From Planococcus sp. ISL-110 (GTDB lineage: Bacteria > Bacillota > Bacilli > Bacillales_A > Planococcaceae): a DNA stretch of 64,000 bases. The position numbers were made by a program, and so were the translations under genes. Under the pieces are notes generated by a model, which was not told the DNA's origin, did no database searches, and saw only the letters and a program-made list of their open reading frames with translations. Positions 27,924 through 37,436 of the stretch are shown one piece after another; the first letter of the stretch is position 1, and each line of letters begins with the position of its first letter. The stretch is taken from the NCBI RefSeq assembly GCF_018613575.1, contig NZ_JAGGPX010000005.1, forward strand, positions 1-64,000, in the 5' to 3' direction.

Positions 27924-28553
27924 ATGTTTGTTAAAAGTGCGATGGTCAAAAGAGAAAAATGTTTCACGGTTAAAATGGAGGATTCTGTACAAGTAGGTTT
28001 TGATCTGTTGGAAAAACACTCAATCGATGCTTTACCGGTAGTTAATGGAACGGAGTACAAAGGAATCTTCACTTGGTACCATGCATACCGCGCGTTTTTC
28101 TATTCTGGAAAATCGAATGAAGAATTTATCAGTTCGACTAAGATCAGCGACGTGATGGTAAATGAGAAAGTTTATTTGAACATTGACGATGTTTACGAAA
28201 AAGCGCTGGTTGAACTGAATGATTTCCCGATTATTGCAGTCGTCGAAGACCACCAATTTCTGGGGATCGTCACCCGCTTTGATATCGTCAACCAATTGCA
28301 AAGTGCTTTTGGAATGAACAAACCGGGATACCGTATCACGTTCACTTCGGTGGAATCCGAAGGGCGTATTGGCCGGCTGGGAGAAATCATCGAAAAATAC
28401 AAGGAATCCGTAGTCTCTCTTGTCACTTTTGATGAAACCAATAAAATGGTTCGCCGGATTGTCCTGAAGATCAAAAAGAAGGATAATGTCAACCGGTTCG
28501 TGAAAGAGCTTGAGAAATCCGGCTTCCGTGTATTGGACATCGCAGAAGATTAA
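27924..28553 (+). CDS. CBS-pair protein with C-terminal ACT-like domain (AcuB-like)
   Basis: 209-aa protein. Two CBS motifs fill residues about 1-130 (SIDALPVVNGTEYKGIFTW; FPIIAVVEDHQFLGIVTRFDIV) and an ACT-like domain follows (GRIGRLGEIIEKYKESVVSLVTF). The order resembles AcuB of B. subtilis, but the sequence is distant, and c-di-AMP-binding CBS proteins are another possibility. A nucleotide-sensing role is likely; the ligand and partner are unknown. Confidence 0.7.
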   Translation: MFVKSAMVKREKCFTVKMEDSVQVGFDLLEKHSIDALPVVNGTEYKGIFTWYHAYRAFFYSGKSNEEFISSTKISDVMVNEKVYLNIDDVYEKALVELNDFPIIAVVEDHQFLGIVTRFDIVNQLQSAFGMNKPGYRITFTSVESEGRIGRLGEIIEKYKESVVSLVTFDETNKMVRRIVLKIKKKDNVNRFVKELEKSGFRVLDIAED

Positions 28554-28621
28554 TAGCAGAATAAGACGGAAAAGCATAAGCCTCGCTTATGTTTTTTTCT
28601 TCTTTTGGAAGGAAGCTCTAC

Positions 28622-29383
28622 ATGAAATATTTAATTCGTATCATCCTGGCAGCAGTGGCGCTGCTTCTTTTTATGACCCGAAACGCCTTTTCGGAAAAAC
28701 TCATTCAGGAAACGATTGAACTCCCTGCAGACAAGCCGTTTCAACCGTTTAAACTACTGTTTATTGCTGATGTACACCGTAGAGCCATTCGAGCCGACTT
28801 GATCGATTTTCCCGTCGATATCATCGTAATCGGGGGCGATCTAGTGGAGAAGGGTGTGCCGCTCGAACGGGTCGCAGAAAATGTCAAAAGACTGACGGCT
28901 CAGGCCCCCGTCTATTTTGTGTGGGGCAATAATGACCGGGAAGTGGATGAAGCTTCACTCAGGAAAATTTTCAGTCAATACGGTGTGATTGTGTTGGATG
29001 ACCAATCAGCGCCGCTATTCGGCAATGAGCAATTGAAGTTGGTCGGGCTTGACCATTTCGCCTATAAGCCCGACGGTTTCGAAAATGCTTTTAAAGAAGT
29101 CAACGACCATGATACAGTTTTGTTTGTGTCACATACTCCTTTTGATTTCTGGAAAGTAAAAGAGCATTACTTTGCCGACTTGCTGCTTGCCGGCCATACT
29201 CACGGTGGGCAAATTCGCATCGGACCTTTTGGTTTATTCAGTAAAGGGTCCATGAAAGTGAAAGAAGGAAGGATTGAACTCATCAGCAACGGCTTCGGCA
29301 CGACGACTTTGCATTTGAGGCTCGGCGCTCAGGCAGAATACCATGTGCTGACAATCTGCCCCAAAACCAAAACGGACAACTAA
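28622..29383 (+). CDS. ypbG: Metallophosphoesterase (YpbG-like)
   Basis: 253-aa calcineurin-like phosphoesterase. An N-terminal signal-anchor helix is followed by the di-metal motifs FIADVHRR (DxH), GGDLVEKG (GDxxxxG), WGNNDR (GNND) and GHTHGGQIR. Family members cleave varied phosphate esters, some in lipid metabolism; the substrate is unknown. ATG 28622 after GGAAGGAAG is preferred; the frame opens at 28589. Position agrees with B. subtilis ypbG. Confidence 0.86.
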   Translation: MKYLIRIILAAVALLLFMTRNAFSEKLIQETIELPADKPFQPFKLLFIADVHRRAIRADLIDFPVDIIVIGGDLVEKGVPLERVAENVKRLTAQAPVYFVWGNNDREVDEASLRKIFSQYGVIVLDDQSAPLFGNEQLKLVGLDHFAYKPDGFENAFKEVNDHDTVLFVSHTPFDFWKVKEHYFADLLLAGHTHGGQIRIGPFGLFSKGSMKVKEGRIELISNGFGTTTLHLRLGAQAEYHVLTICPKTKTDN

Positions 29384-29449
29384 TATTTGTCATGAGTTGG
29401 ATAAATCCATTATGCTTAGAGAAGGATCAAGTACAGGAGATGTTTGAGA

Positions 29450-30418
29450 ATGGAATATGTAGATGCATTAATTATTGGAGGCGGTCCCTGCGGCTTGTCG
29501 GCTGCCATCGAGTTAAAAAAACTTGGCCTCCGTCCGGTAGTGGTCGAAAAAGGAAATGTCGTCAATGCGATTTTTAATTACCCGACGCATCAAACCTTTT
29601 TCAGCACCAGTGAAAAACTGTCGATTGGCGATGTGCCCTTCATCATAGAAGGACGTAAACCTAAGCGCAATCAGGCTTTGGTCTATTACCGCGAAGTCGT
29701 CAAACGGAGCGGTGTCGACGTACGCCCTTTTGAAACGGTAGAGCGTGTGGAAAAGGACGGCCTGTTTACCGTGACCACATCAAAAGCCGAATACCAGGCC
29801 AAGTACGTAATTGCTGCGACTGGTTACTACGACCAGCCCAACAAACTTGAAGTAGAGGGCGCAGGTTTGCCGAAAGTGATGCATTATTTCAAGGAGGGCC
29901 ATCCTTATTTCGATCAGGATGTCTTGATCATCGGTGGAAAGAACTCTGCTGTCGATGCTGCTCTTGAATTGCATAAGGCAGGCAGCCGCGTAACGGTGTC
30001 CTATCATGGCACGAGTTACTCCAAGAGCATCAAGCCCTGGATCCTCCCGGAGTTTGACGGCTTGGTGAGAAAAGGGGAAATCACGATGCTGTTCGATTCG
30101 ATGGTCGACAAGATTGCAGAAGGCACAGTAGAGCTGACAGTCAACGATCAAACGGCAACAATCCCCAATCAGTTTGTCTTTGCGATGATCGGTTATCATC
30201 CCGACCATCAGTTTTTACAATCAATGGGCATTTCCATCGATTCGGTTTCCGGACGGCCATCCTTCGATGAACAAACGATGGAGACCGATGTGGACAATCT
30301 TTATATTGCCGGTGTTATTGCGGCAGGAAATAATGCCAATGAAATCTTTATTGAAAATGGGCGCTTTCATGGACAGCAAATTGCGGAAGCTATTGCAAAA
30401 AAAGAAAGCACAGTTTGA
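29450..30418 (+). CDS. ypdA: Bacillithiol disulfide reductase YpdA (Bdr)
   Basis: 322-aa FAD/NADPH oxidoreductase. N-terminal FAD motif IIGGGPCGLSA and the internal NADPH motif IIGGKNSAVDAALEL are clear, with the conserved Cys of GGGPCG. In staphylococci and Bacillus YpdA reduces oxidised bacillithiol. The bacillithiol glycosyltransferase bshA is at 58.2 kb in this window. ATG 29450 follows GGAG with 9-nt spacing. The end of the gene lies inside a terminator stem. Confidence 0.92.
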   Translation: MEYVDALIIGGGPCGLSAAIELKKLGLRPVVVEKGNVVNAIFNYPTHQTFFSTSEKLSIGDVPFIIEGRKPKRNQALVYYREVVKRSGVDVRPFETVERVEKDGLFTVTTSKAEYQAKYVIAATGYYDQPNKLEVEGAGLPKVMHYFKEGHPYFDQDVLIIGGKNSAVDAALELHKAGSRVTVSYHGTSYSKSIKPWILPEFDGLVRKGEITMLFDSMVDKIAEGTVELTVNDQTATIPNQFVFAMIGYHPDHQFLQSMGISIDSVSGRPSFDEQTMETDVDNLYIAGVIAAGNNANEIFIENGRFHGQQIAEAIAKKESTV

Positions 30419-30434
30419 TTGTGCTTTCTTTTTT
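30397..30434 (+). terminator. Terminator overlapping the ypdA stop codon
   Basis: AAAGAAAGCACA pairs with TGTGCTTTCTTT and is followed by T residues. The left arm encodes the last codons of ypdA (30416-30418 is the stop). Confidence 0.88.
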
Positions 30435-30485
30435 GTGGCTTTGAAATGAATGTGAAAAACCTTGAATAGGAAAGGGATTTTGAAT

Positions 30486-31454
30486 ATGAAAAAGAAAGTA
30501 TCATTGATCACCACAGGCGGTACCATCGCCAGCAGAGAAATTTCAAACGGGCTATTGCAGTCGGGCGCGATTTCTGGAAAAGAGCTGGCTGAGCTCTGCC
30601 AGCTTCCGGAAGAAATCGAAGTGAAAGTGATCGACGTTTTCCAATTGCCGAGCATGCATATCGGCTTCGAACAGATGCTGACAGTCAGAGAAGCGATTCT
30701 CCAGGAATTGAAGGACCCGGAAGTGGAAGGCATTGTTGTTACACATGGTACAGACACACTGGAGGAAACTGCCTATTTTTTGGGTCTGACAATTGGTGAT
30801 GACCGGACAGTGGTCATCACAGGCTCACAGCGTTCTCCTGAGGAAGTTGGAACCGACGTCTACTCCAATCTGCGCAATTCCATCTATGTAGCTGTAGATC
30901 ATAGCTTGAGAGGGATAGGAGCGGTTGTCGTCTTTAACGAACGGATTTACAGTGCCAAATACGTCAAAAAAGTGCATTCCAGCAACTTGCAGGGCTTTGA
31001 TTCGTTTGGGCATGGCTATCTTGGAATTATTGACAACGACACAGTGCGGGTCTACCAAAAGCCTGTAATGCATGAAGTGCTTGCAGTCAATGGGCCATTG
31101 CCGCGAGTGGATATCATCAAATGCCATTCAGGGCAGGATGGTTATTTGGTCGATATGCTGGTTTCTGGCCCTTCTAAAGGGATTGTTCTGGAAGCGGCAG
31201 GCAGAGGGCAAGTATCTCCACATATGATGGAAGCGATTGATCACGCAGTAAGGCAGGGAATTCCGGTCGTCCTGACGACAAGCGCTGAAGAAGGCAATAC
31301 TTATCCAGCCTACAGCTATCCAGGCAGTGCACATGACCTGTTGACCCGCGGCGTTGTTCTCGGCAGTGACTACGACAGCAAAAAAGCGCGCATTAAACTT
31401 TCGGTTTTGTTATGTGCCAATGAAGCCATACAGGCAGATGCTTTTGACAGATAG
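30486..31454 (+). CDS. ansA: L-asparaginase, type I
   Basis: 322-aa cytoplasmic-type asparaginase (no signal peptide). The two catalytic threonine motifs are TTGGTIAS near the N-terminus and THGTDTLEET near residue 85. It hydrolyses asparagine to aspartate and ammonia. ATG 30486 after AAAGGG fits the family N-terminus (MKKKVSLITTGG); a longer frame from 30462 lacks a site. Not part of this neighbourhood in B. subtilis, where ansA lies with ansB. Confidence 0.92.
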   Translation: MKKKVSLITTGGTIASREISNGLLQSGAISGKELAELCQLPEEIEVKVIDVFQLPSMHIGFEQMLTVREAILQELKDPEVEGIVVTHGTDTLEETAYFLGLTIGDDRTVVITGSQRSPEEVGTDVYSNLRNSIYVAVDHSLRGIGAVVVFNERIYSAKYVKKVHSSNLQGFDSFGHGYLGIIDNDTVRVYQKPVMHEVLAVNGPLPRVDIIKCHSGQDGYLVDMLVSGPSKGIVLEAAGRGQVSPHMMEAIDHAVRQGIPVVLTTSAEEGNTYPAYSYPGSAHDLLTRGVVLGSDYDSKKARIKLSVLLCANEAIQADAFDR

Positions 31455-31542
31455 GAAATTTCAGGAAACTGTTCTGGAAAGCCGAAAAGTCATGCAGGTA
31501 AACATGATATAATAACTGTAATCCAAACAAAGGGGTAGGCAT

Positions 31543-32232
31543 ATGATCATTCTATTAACTGTAGCAATTGCCCCGAGTCTAGCGCTTTTCAGTTATTTGT
31601 ATTTGCGCGACCAATTTGCCAGTGAACCATCCAGGCTGCTGTTCCAAACTTTTTTGTATGGAGTCGCTTTGACATTCCCGATTCTTTTTGTCCAATATGT
31701 ATTTGATGCGGAAGGCGTTTTTACCAATAGTTTTGCACAGAATATCCTTTTTTCCAGTGTCATAGAAGAGTTTTTCAAATGGCTGGTGCTATTGATTGCG
31801 GTATACCGCCATGTCGACTTTGAAGATCCGTACGATGGCATCCTTTATGGTGCCAGCGTTTCTTTAGGGTTTGCGACTGTCGAGAATATTTTGTATTTGT
31901 TGGAGTTCGGCCTGCAGACGGCATTCATCCGTGCTTTCCTGCCAGTATCAAGCCATGCCTTATTCGGCGTCGTCATGGGCTATTATTTTGGCAAGGCGAA
32001 ATTCAGCAGGAGCAGCAAACGCTGGCGGTGGATCGGCTGGGCATTTGTCAGTTCAGTGGTTCTCCACCTTGCTTATAACTCCAGTCTGTACGTATACGAC
32101 AACATCATGTATGGAGCCATTCCATTCATGCTGTTCCTTTGGTGGTTCGGCCTCCGGAAAGTCAAGCAGGCCCATCAACTTTCCCTGTCGCATTACCATG
32201 ACTACAATTCTTCAGCTCAATCAGGTGAATGA
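31543..32232 (+). CDS. prsW: Intramembrane protease PrsW
   Basis: 229-aa polytopic membrane protease. Family motifs are IEEFFKW (two glutamates), GFATVEN and the histidine-containing segment SSHALFGVVMG. In B. subtilis PrsW makes the first cut in the anti-sigma factor RsiW to release SigW. The window has sigX-rsiX but no sigW-rsiW. A TATAAT at 31508-31513 lies 30 bp before the start. Confidence 0.92.
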   Translation: MIILLTVAIAPSLALFSYLYLRDQFASEPSRLLFQTFLYGVALTFPILFVQYVFDAEGVFTNSFAQNILFSSVIEEFFKWLVLLIAVYRHVDFEDPYDGILYGASVSLGFATVENILYLLEFGLQTAFIRAFLPVSSHALFGVVMGYYFGKAKFSRSSKRWRWIGWAFVSSVVLHLAYNSSLYVYDNIMYGAIPFMLFLWWFGLRKVKQAHQLSLSHYHDYNSSAQSGE

Positions 32233-32313
32233 AATGAATATCCAAAGAAAAAGTCTTATACATGAAGGCTTTTTTTTGTATAAAAAAGTATAGCTTTTAG
32301 ATTTTTATACAAT

Positions 32314-32434
32314 GTCCGGTCTTCAGCGCACCGATTCTAGGGTCGTAAGCTACTCTGGTTGTGCGGCAGAAAAAGCCGCTTCAACAGAGCATCTTTCGCC
32401 CGTCGAATCCACAAAGGCGCTTGCGCTTTTCTTA
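32314..32434 (+). repeat. Palindromic repeat type A copy between prsW and cmk
   Basis: The palindrome 32325-32421 keeps the layout of the 126-bp unit: AGCGC/GCGCT, GATTC/GAATC, CGTAAG/CTTTCG, CTCTGgTTG/CAACAGAG and GCGGC/GCCGC around an AGAAAAA loop, then GCTTGCGCTTTTC. Several bases differ from the array at both partners of a pair. B. subtilis has ypeB-sleB in this gap; none are present. Confidence 0.87.
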
Positions 32435-32473
32435 TGTTAAAATATGATGAATACATAAGATGAGGTGACTATT

Positions 32474-33154
32474 TTGACGAAACCGATACAAATAGCGATC
32501 GATGGGCCGGCAGCTGCGGGCAAAAGTACAATAGCGAAAATCGTGGCAGAAAAACTGGGCTATGTTTACATCGATACCGGTGCTATGTACCGTGCTATTA
32601 CATTAAAAGCTTTAACAAAAGAGATCAATATGGCCAGCAATGAAGAAGCGGGCCAATTATTATCGGAAACAGAAATTGACCTCCAGCCGTCCGGAGACGG
32701 TCAGTTGGTCTTCCTAGATGAAAAAAATGTGACAGACGCAATCCGTTCCCAGCATGTGACAAAAGCCGTATCTGAAATGGCGGCTCACGAACTGGTGCGG
32801 CTTCGGATGGTTGAGCTGCAGCAGCAACTGGCTGAAGGGCGAGGGGTAGTTATGGATGGCCGAGATATTGGAACCCATGTCCTTCCGGATGCTGCATTGA
32901 AAGTATTTATGTCGGCATCGGTCGAAGAACGAGCGAGAAGAAGGTTCGAGGAAAATAAAAAAAGAGACATCCTGACGCCGTTGGAGGAACTTCAGGCTGA
33001 AATCGCCAAACGGGATAAAATGGACAGCGAACGCGAAGTTGCTCCGCTGCGCCAGGCAGATGATGCAGTTTATTTGGATACTACAGACCTGACTATTGCT
33101 CAGGCGGCACAGGAAATTCAGAAATTGGCTGAAGAGAGGTTGGGGGTAAAGTGA
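32474..33154 (+). CDS. cmk: Cytidylate kinase
   Basis: 226-aa nucleoside-monophosphate kinase phosphorylating CMP and dCMP. The P-loop is DGPAAAGKST (residues 9-18), with MDGRDIGTHVLPDA and the LID segment ARRRFEENKKR. The start is TTG 32474, 5 nt after GAGGTGA (32462-32468); the in-frame GTG 32465 lies within that site. It overlaps plsC by GTGA. Confidence 0.94.
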   Translation: MTKPIQIAIDGPAAAGKSTIAKIVAEKLGYVYIDTGAMYRAITLKALTKEINMASNEEAGQLLSETEIDLQPSGDGQLVFLDEKNVTDAIRSQHVTKAVSEMAAHELVRLRMVELQQQLAEGRGVVMDGRDIGTHVLPDAALKVFMSASVEERARRRFEENKKRDILTPLEELQAEIAKRDKMDSEREVAPLRQADDAVYLDTTDLTIAQAAQEIQKLAEERLGVK

Positions 33155-33741
33155 ACTTATATGCATTTGGCAAAGGACTTGTAAAAACTGTATTGAGCCC
33201 TTTATATCGCTTTGAAATAATCGGGTCTGAAAACTTTCCGAAAGAAGGCGGGATTCTTCTTTGCTCTAACCACATACACGCACTTGATCCGCCTGTTGTT
33301 GGAATGACAGCTCCCAGAACCGTCCATTTCATGGCAAAAGAAGAACTGTTCAAGGCACCGATTCTCGGGCCGATCCTGCCGAAGTTAAATGCTTTTCCTG
33401 TAAAGCGGGGGATGAGCGATCGCGAAGCTCTCCGTATGGCATTGAAGATATTGAAAAGCGGGGAAGTGGTCGGACTGTTTCCAGAGGGAACACGGTCTAC
33501 CGATGGCGTTTTGAAAAAAGGCCTCAGCGGAGCAGGTTTTTTTGCACTTCGCGGTAATGCAGATGTCATGCCTTGTGCGATCATCGGACCATATAAGGCG
33601 TTTCGCAAAGTAAAAGTGGTCTACGGTGAACCGATCCGAATGGAGCCATACCGTGAAAGAAAGGCCTCAGCCGACGAAGTGACCGGAGCCATTATGTCCA
33701 GCATCCAGAAAATTCTTGATGACTACACCGTCAATAAGTGA
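33151..33741 (+). CDS. plsC: 1-acyl-sn-glycerol-3-phosphate acyltransferase
   Basis: 196-aa membrane-associated acyltransferase making phosphatidic acid. The catalytic HX4D motif is SNHIHALD, and the glycerophosphate-binding motif is FPEGTRS. It starts with GTG overlapping the cmk stop (GTGA). cmk-plsC-rpsA is a common order in Firmicutes. gpsA at 37.4 kb supplies the glycerol phosphate backbone. Confidence 0.92.
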   Translation: MNLYAFGKGLVKTVLSPLYRFEIIGSENFPKEGGILLCSNHIHALDPPVVGMTAPRTVHFMAKEELFKAPILGPILPKLNAFPVKRGMSDREALRMALKILKSGEVVGLFPEGTRSTDGVLKKGLSGAGFFALRGNADVMPCAIIGPYKAFRKVKVVYGEPIRMEPYRERKASADEVTGAIMSSIQKILDDYTVNK

Positions 33742-33809
33742 TAATTTTTGTTTTTATTAGAGAATTCGAATAAAATAGAAGATGGATAGTTTGTGAAGGA
33801 GGGCTACTT

Positions 33810-34955
33810 ATGTCAGAGGAAACGAACATGATGGAAAACCGTGACTTCCAAACAGGAGATCGCGTAAAAGGGATAGTTGCCAAAATAGAAGAAAAAGCTG
33901 TTACTGTAACAATTGAAGGGGCGCCTTTTGATGGCATCATACCCATTAGTGAGTTATCAAGCCTGCATATCGAAAAAGCATCAGATTCCGTTGAAGTTGG
34001 AGATGAACTGGATCTGATTATTACGAAAGTGGAAGATGAGAATTTTGTTTTATCCAAACGCAAAGTGGATGCCGAACAGGCATGGGACGAATTGGAGAAA
34101 AAATTCGAATCGGGCGAAATTATCGAAGCTGAAGTAAAAGACGTCGTAAAAGGCGGTCTGGTAGTTGATCTGGGTGTCCGCGGATTTGTTCCCGCTTCTT
34201 TAGTGGAAGATTACTTTGTCGAGTCTTTTGAAGATTACAAAGGCAAAGTGCTGACCTTTAAGATTGTCGAAATGGAAAAAGAGAATAATCGCCTGATCCT
34301 TTCTCATCGAGCAGTCATCGAGAAGGAAAAAGAATCCCAAAAAGTGCAAGTAATGGAGAAAATCCATGCTGGAGATGAGATGAAAGGCAAAGTGCAGCGC
34401 ATCGCTTCTTTCGGAGCTTTTGTGGATATCGGCGGGGTGGATGGCTTGGTCCATATTTCTCAGCTGTCGCATGAACATGTGGAAAAGGTTTCTGATGTCG
34501 TGACGGAAGGCCAGGAAGTTACGGTCAAAATACTTTCTGTTGACCGCGATTCAGAACGTATTTCACTGTCCATCAAAGATACACTTCCTGGGCCATGGGA
34601 TTCCATAGACGAAAAGGCGCCGAAAGGCTCTGTTCATACCGGAACGGTCAAGCGCCTCGTAAGCTACGGTGCATTTGTGGAGGTCCTGCCTGGAGTGGAA
34701 GGGCTCGTTCACATTTCTCAAATTGCGCACAAGCATATCGCAACACCGAACGAGGTATTGACGGAAGGCGAGGAAGTGCAAGTCAAAGTGCTGGAAGTCA
34801 ATAAAGCCGATAAGCGCCTGTCACTCAGCATCAAGGAATTGCAGGAAAAAGAAGGCGACCAGGATTTCTCGAGTTACGATATGCCTGAAGAGTCTACTGG
34901 ATTCTCCATCAGCGATGTGATCGGCGATAAACTAAAAGGGTTTAAGTCCGAATAA
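33810..34955 (+). CDS. rpsA: S1-domain RNA-binding protein (RpsA/YpfD-like)
   Basis: 381-aa protein with four S1 OB-fold domains (about 15-85, 100-170, 190-260, 275-345), the last two carrying [17 protein letters not shown] and [18 protein letters not shown]. It is shorter than the six-domain ribosomal protein S1 of E. coli and matches B. subtilis YpfD; whether it acts as true ribosomal S1 in this group is uncertain. AAGGAGGG precedes the ATG. Confidence 0.92.
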   Translation: MSEETNMMENRDFQTGDRVKGIVAKIEEKAVTVTIEGAPFDGIIPISELSSLHIEKASDSVEVGDELDLIITKVEDENFVLSKRKVDAEQAWDELEKKFESGEIIEAEVKDVVKGGLVVDLGVRGFVPASLVEDYFVESFEDYKGKVLTFKIVEMEKENNRLILSHRAVIEKEKESQKVQVMEKIHAGDEMKGKVQRIASFGAFVDIGGVDGLVHISQLSHEHVEKVSDVVTEGQEVTVKILSVDRDSERISLSIKDTLPGPWDSIDEKAPKGSVHTGTVKRLVSYGAFVEVLPGVEGLVHISQIAHKHIATPNEVLTEGEEVQVKVLEVNKADKRLSLSIKELQEKEGDQDFSSYDMPEESTGFSISDVIGDKLKGFKSE

Positions 34956-34956
34956 T

Positions 34957-36012
34957 ATGTCGAGAGCTGAGCGCAAAATGGATCATATACAATATGCTTT
35001 GTCCACAGGACAGAGCAGAAGGAACATGTTCGACGATATTCGGTTTGTCCATCAGGCATTGCCTGATTCAGCGGTTTCTGATATCAGCATAAAACCAAAA
35101 ACAGGTGATTTGAACTTAAAATCACCTGTTTTTATTAATGCAATGACCGGTGGCGGGGGCAAGGAAACTGAACATTTGAATGGCCTGCTGGCTCGGGTTG
35201 CAAGAGAGACGGGGGCAGCCATGGCTGTCGGATCGCAGATGGCGGCGCTTAAAGACCGGAGTGAGCGGCAGTCCTATGCTATCGTCAGGAAGGAAAATCC
35301 GGATGGCATCCTGTTCGCCAACCTTGGCAGCGAGGCAACGGTCCGTCAGGCGCAGGAAGCAGTCGAGATGATTGAGGCCAACGCATTGCAGATCCATCTG
35401 AATGTTGTACAGGAACTGACTATGCCTGAAGGAGATCGGGATTTCCGCGGAGCGCTGGAACGCATAGGGACGATTGCGGAGCAGCTCAACGTACCTGTAA
35501 TCATCAAAGAGACCGGCTTTGGCGTGTCACGCGAGGCTGCGGAGAAATTGAAGCATACAGGTATCTCTGCAATCGACGTCAGCGGCTTTGGCGGAACGAA
35601 TTTCGCTTTAATTGAAAATGAACGCCGCAGAAGAAAGCTGGCGTATTTTGAAGACTGGGGCATTCCGACAGCAGCGGCGATTGTGGAAGTGAAGAGTGTT
35701 TTCAGCAAAACGGTGCTGGCTTCAGGCGGCATACAGGATGCCCAGGACATGATCAAAGCATTTTTGCTGGGAGCTGACGCAGTGGGGCTTGCCGGATCAT
35801 TTTTGAAGACAGCAATGCAAGAAGGTGAGAAACAGCTGATCAATGATGTTCATGCGCTCCATGAGGATCTTGCGATGATGATGACGGCGCTGGGAGCTAA
35901 AAACCTTGCGGAACTGCCGAAATGTCCGGCAGTCATCACGGGTGAACTGGCGCAATATTTAAGCGCGAGAGGTTTCAGTCCAGCATCTTATGCAAATCCT
36001 GGGAAAAACTGA
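34957..36012 (+). CDS. fni: Type 2 isopentenyl-diphosphate isomerase
   Basis: 351-aa FMN- and NADPH-dependent isomerase converting isopentenyl to dimethylallyl diphosphate. Typical motifs are FINAMTGGGG, AVGSQMAAL, GFGGTNFALIE and LASGGIQDA. It starts one base after the rpsA stop with a weak ribosome site, so reinitiation is likely. The product feeds the prenyl chain made by HepS/HepT at 41-43 kb. Confidence 0.94.
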   Translation: MSRAERKMDHIQYALSTGQSRRNMFDDIRFVHQALPDSAVSDISIKPKTGDLNLKSPVFINAMTGGGGKETEHLNGLLARVARETGAAMAVGSQMAALKDRSERQSYAIVRKENPDGILFANLGSEATVRQAQEAVEMIEANALQIHLNVVQELTMPEGDRDFRGALERIGTIAEQLNVPVIIKETGFGVSREAAEKLKHTGISAIDVSGFGGTNFALIENERRRRKLAYFEDWGIPTAAAIVEVKSVFSKTVLASGGIQDAQDMIKAFLLGADAVGLAGSFLKTAMQEGEKQLINDVHALHEDLAMMMTALGAKNLAELPKCPAVITGELAQYLSARGFSPASYANPGKN

Positions 36013-36025
36013 ATATTGCAGATTT

Positions 36026-36063
36026 AAAGGGGATGGACATTTAACAGATGCCATCGCCTTTTT
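36026..36063 (+). terminator. Terminator of fni
   Basis: AAAGGGGATGG pairs with CCATCGCCTTT (one mismatch), followed by a short T-run. Confidence 0.75.
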
Positions 36064-36105
36064 CGTGTATAATAGGCATATCAGAAGTGGAAGGATGAAT
36101 TAATT

Positions 36106-37416
36106 ATGTCAAAACCGGTAGTAGCAATAGTTGGCCGGCCGAACGTTGGTAAGTCCACGATATTCAATCGCGTGGTAGGAGAACGGGTTTCCATAGTGGA
36201 AGATATTCCTGGAGTGACGCGTGACCGTATTTACAGTTCGGCAGATTGGCTGACACATGAATTTAATATTATAGATACAGGAGGCATCGATCTTCGTGAC
36301 GAGCCATTCCTTGAACAGATCCGCCAGCAGGCAGAAATCGCCATGGACGAAGCGGATGTCATCATCTTTCTTGTCAATGGACGCGATGGTGTCACTGCAC
36401 AGGATGAACAAGTAGCAAAAATTTTATACCGTACGAAAAAACCGGTCATTTTGGCCGTCAATAAAATTGACAATCCCGATATGCGCCACATGATCTATGA
36501 TTTTTACACACTGGGAATGGGCGAACCTTACCCGCTTTCAGGATCTCACGGTTTGGGATTAGGGGATCTTTTGGATGAAGTGGCCAAAAACTTCCCGAAA
36601 GACGATGACGAGGAGTATCCGGACGATGTCATTAAATTCTCATTGATCGGCCGTCCGAACGTCGGCAAATCCTCCCTCGTAAACTCTTTTCTGGGGGAAG
36701 AACGTGTTATTGTTAGCGAAGTAGCGGGAACCACGCGCGACGCCATAGATACTCAGTATGAATATAACGATCAGCCCTATGTCATCATCGATACAGCCGG
36801 AATGCGCAAAAAAGGGAAGGTCTACGAAACGACCGAAAAGTATAGTGTTTTGCGGGCGTTGCGTGCTATTGAACGCTCTGACGTTGTTTTAGTGATTCTG
36901 AATGCAGAAGAAGGCATTCAGGAGCAGGACAAAAAAATCGCTGGATATGCACATGAAGCCGGCAAAGCAATCATCATTATCGTCAATAAATGGGATGCTA
37001 TCGAAAAAGATGAAAAAACAATGAACGTAATGACACGCAAAATCCGCGAACATTTCTTATTCCTGGACTATGCACCGATCATGTTTGTTTCGGCAATCAG
37101 CGGCAAGCGCGTACACAGCATTTTAGAAATCGTCAATAAAGTGAACGACAACCATTCAAGACGTATTCAATCGAGTATCCTGAACGAAGTCATTGAAGAT
37201 GCCGTTGCGATGAATCCAGCGCCGTCGGATAAAGGCCGTCGTCTGCGTCTTTATTATGCGACTCAAGTGGCAATCAAGCCGCCAACATTCGTTGTTTTTG
37301 TCAATGAACCGGAGTTGATGCATTTCAGCTATGAACGCTTCTTACAGAACCGAATTCGCGATAGCTTCGATTTTGAAGGAACTCCTCTTCGTCTTATAAC
37401 GAGAGCGCGTACTTAA
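36106..37416 (+). CDS. der: Ribosome-assembly GTPase Der (EngA)
   Basis: 436-aa protein with two GTPase domains in tandem and a C-terminal KH-like domain. G1 motifs are GRPNVGKST and [10 protein letters not shown]3 motifs DTGGI and DTAGM, and G4 motifs NKID and NKWD. It is essential for 50S subunit maturation. A TATAAT at 36068-36073 lies just after the fni terminator. Confidence 0.97.
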   Translation: MSKPVVAIVGRPNVGKSTIFNRVVGERVSIVEDIPGVTRDRIYSSADWLTHEFNIIDTGGIDLRDEPFLEQIRQQAEIAMDEADVIIFLVNGRDGVTAQDEQVAKILYRTKKPVILAVNKIDNPDMRHMIYDFYTLGMGEPYPLSGSHGLGLGDLLDEVAKNFPKDDDEEYPDDVIKFSLIGRPNVGKSSLVNSFLGEERVIVSEVAGTTRDAIDTQYEYNDQPYVIIDTAGMRKKGKVYETTEKYSVLRALRAIERSDVVLVILNAEEGIQEQDKKIAGYAHEAGKAIIIIVNKWDAIEKDEKTMNVMTRKIREHFLFLDYAPIMFVSAISGKRVHSILEIVNKVNDNHSRRIQSSILNEVIEDAVAMNPAPSDKGRRLRLYYATQVAIKPPTFVVFVNEPELMHFSYERFLQNRIRDSFDFEGTPLRLITRART

Positions 37417-37436
37417 GGTAAAGGTGGTTTTAGCTT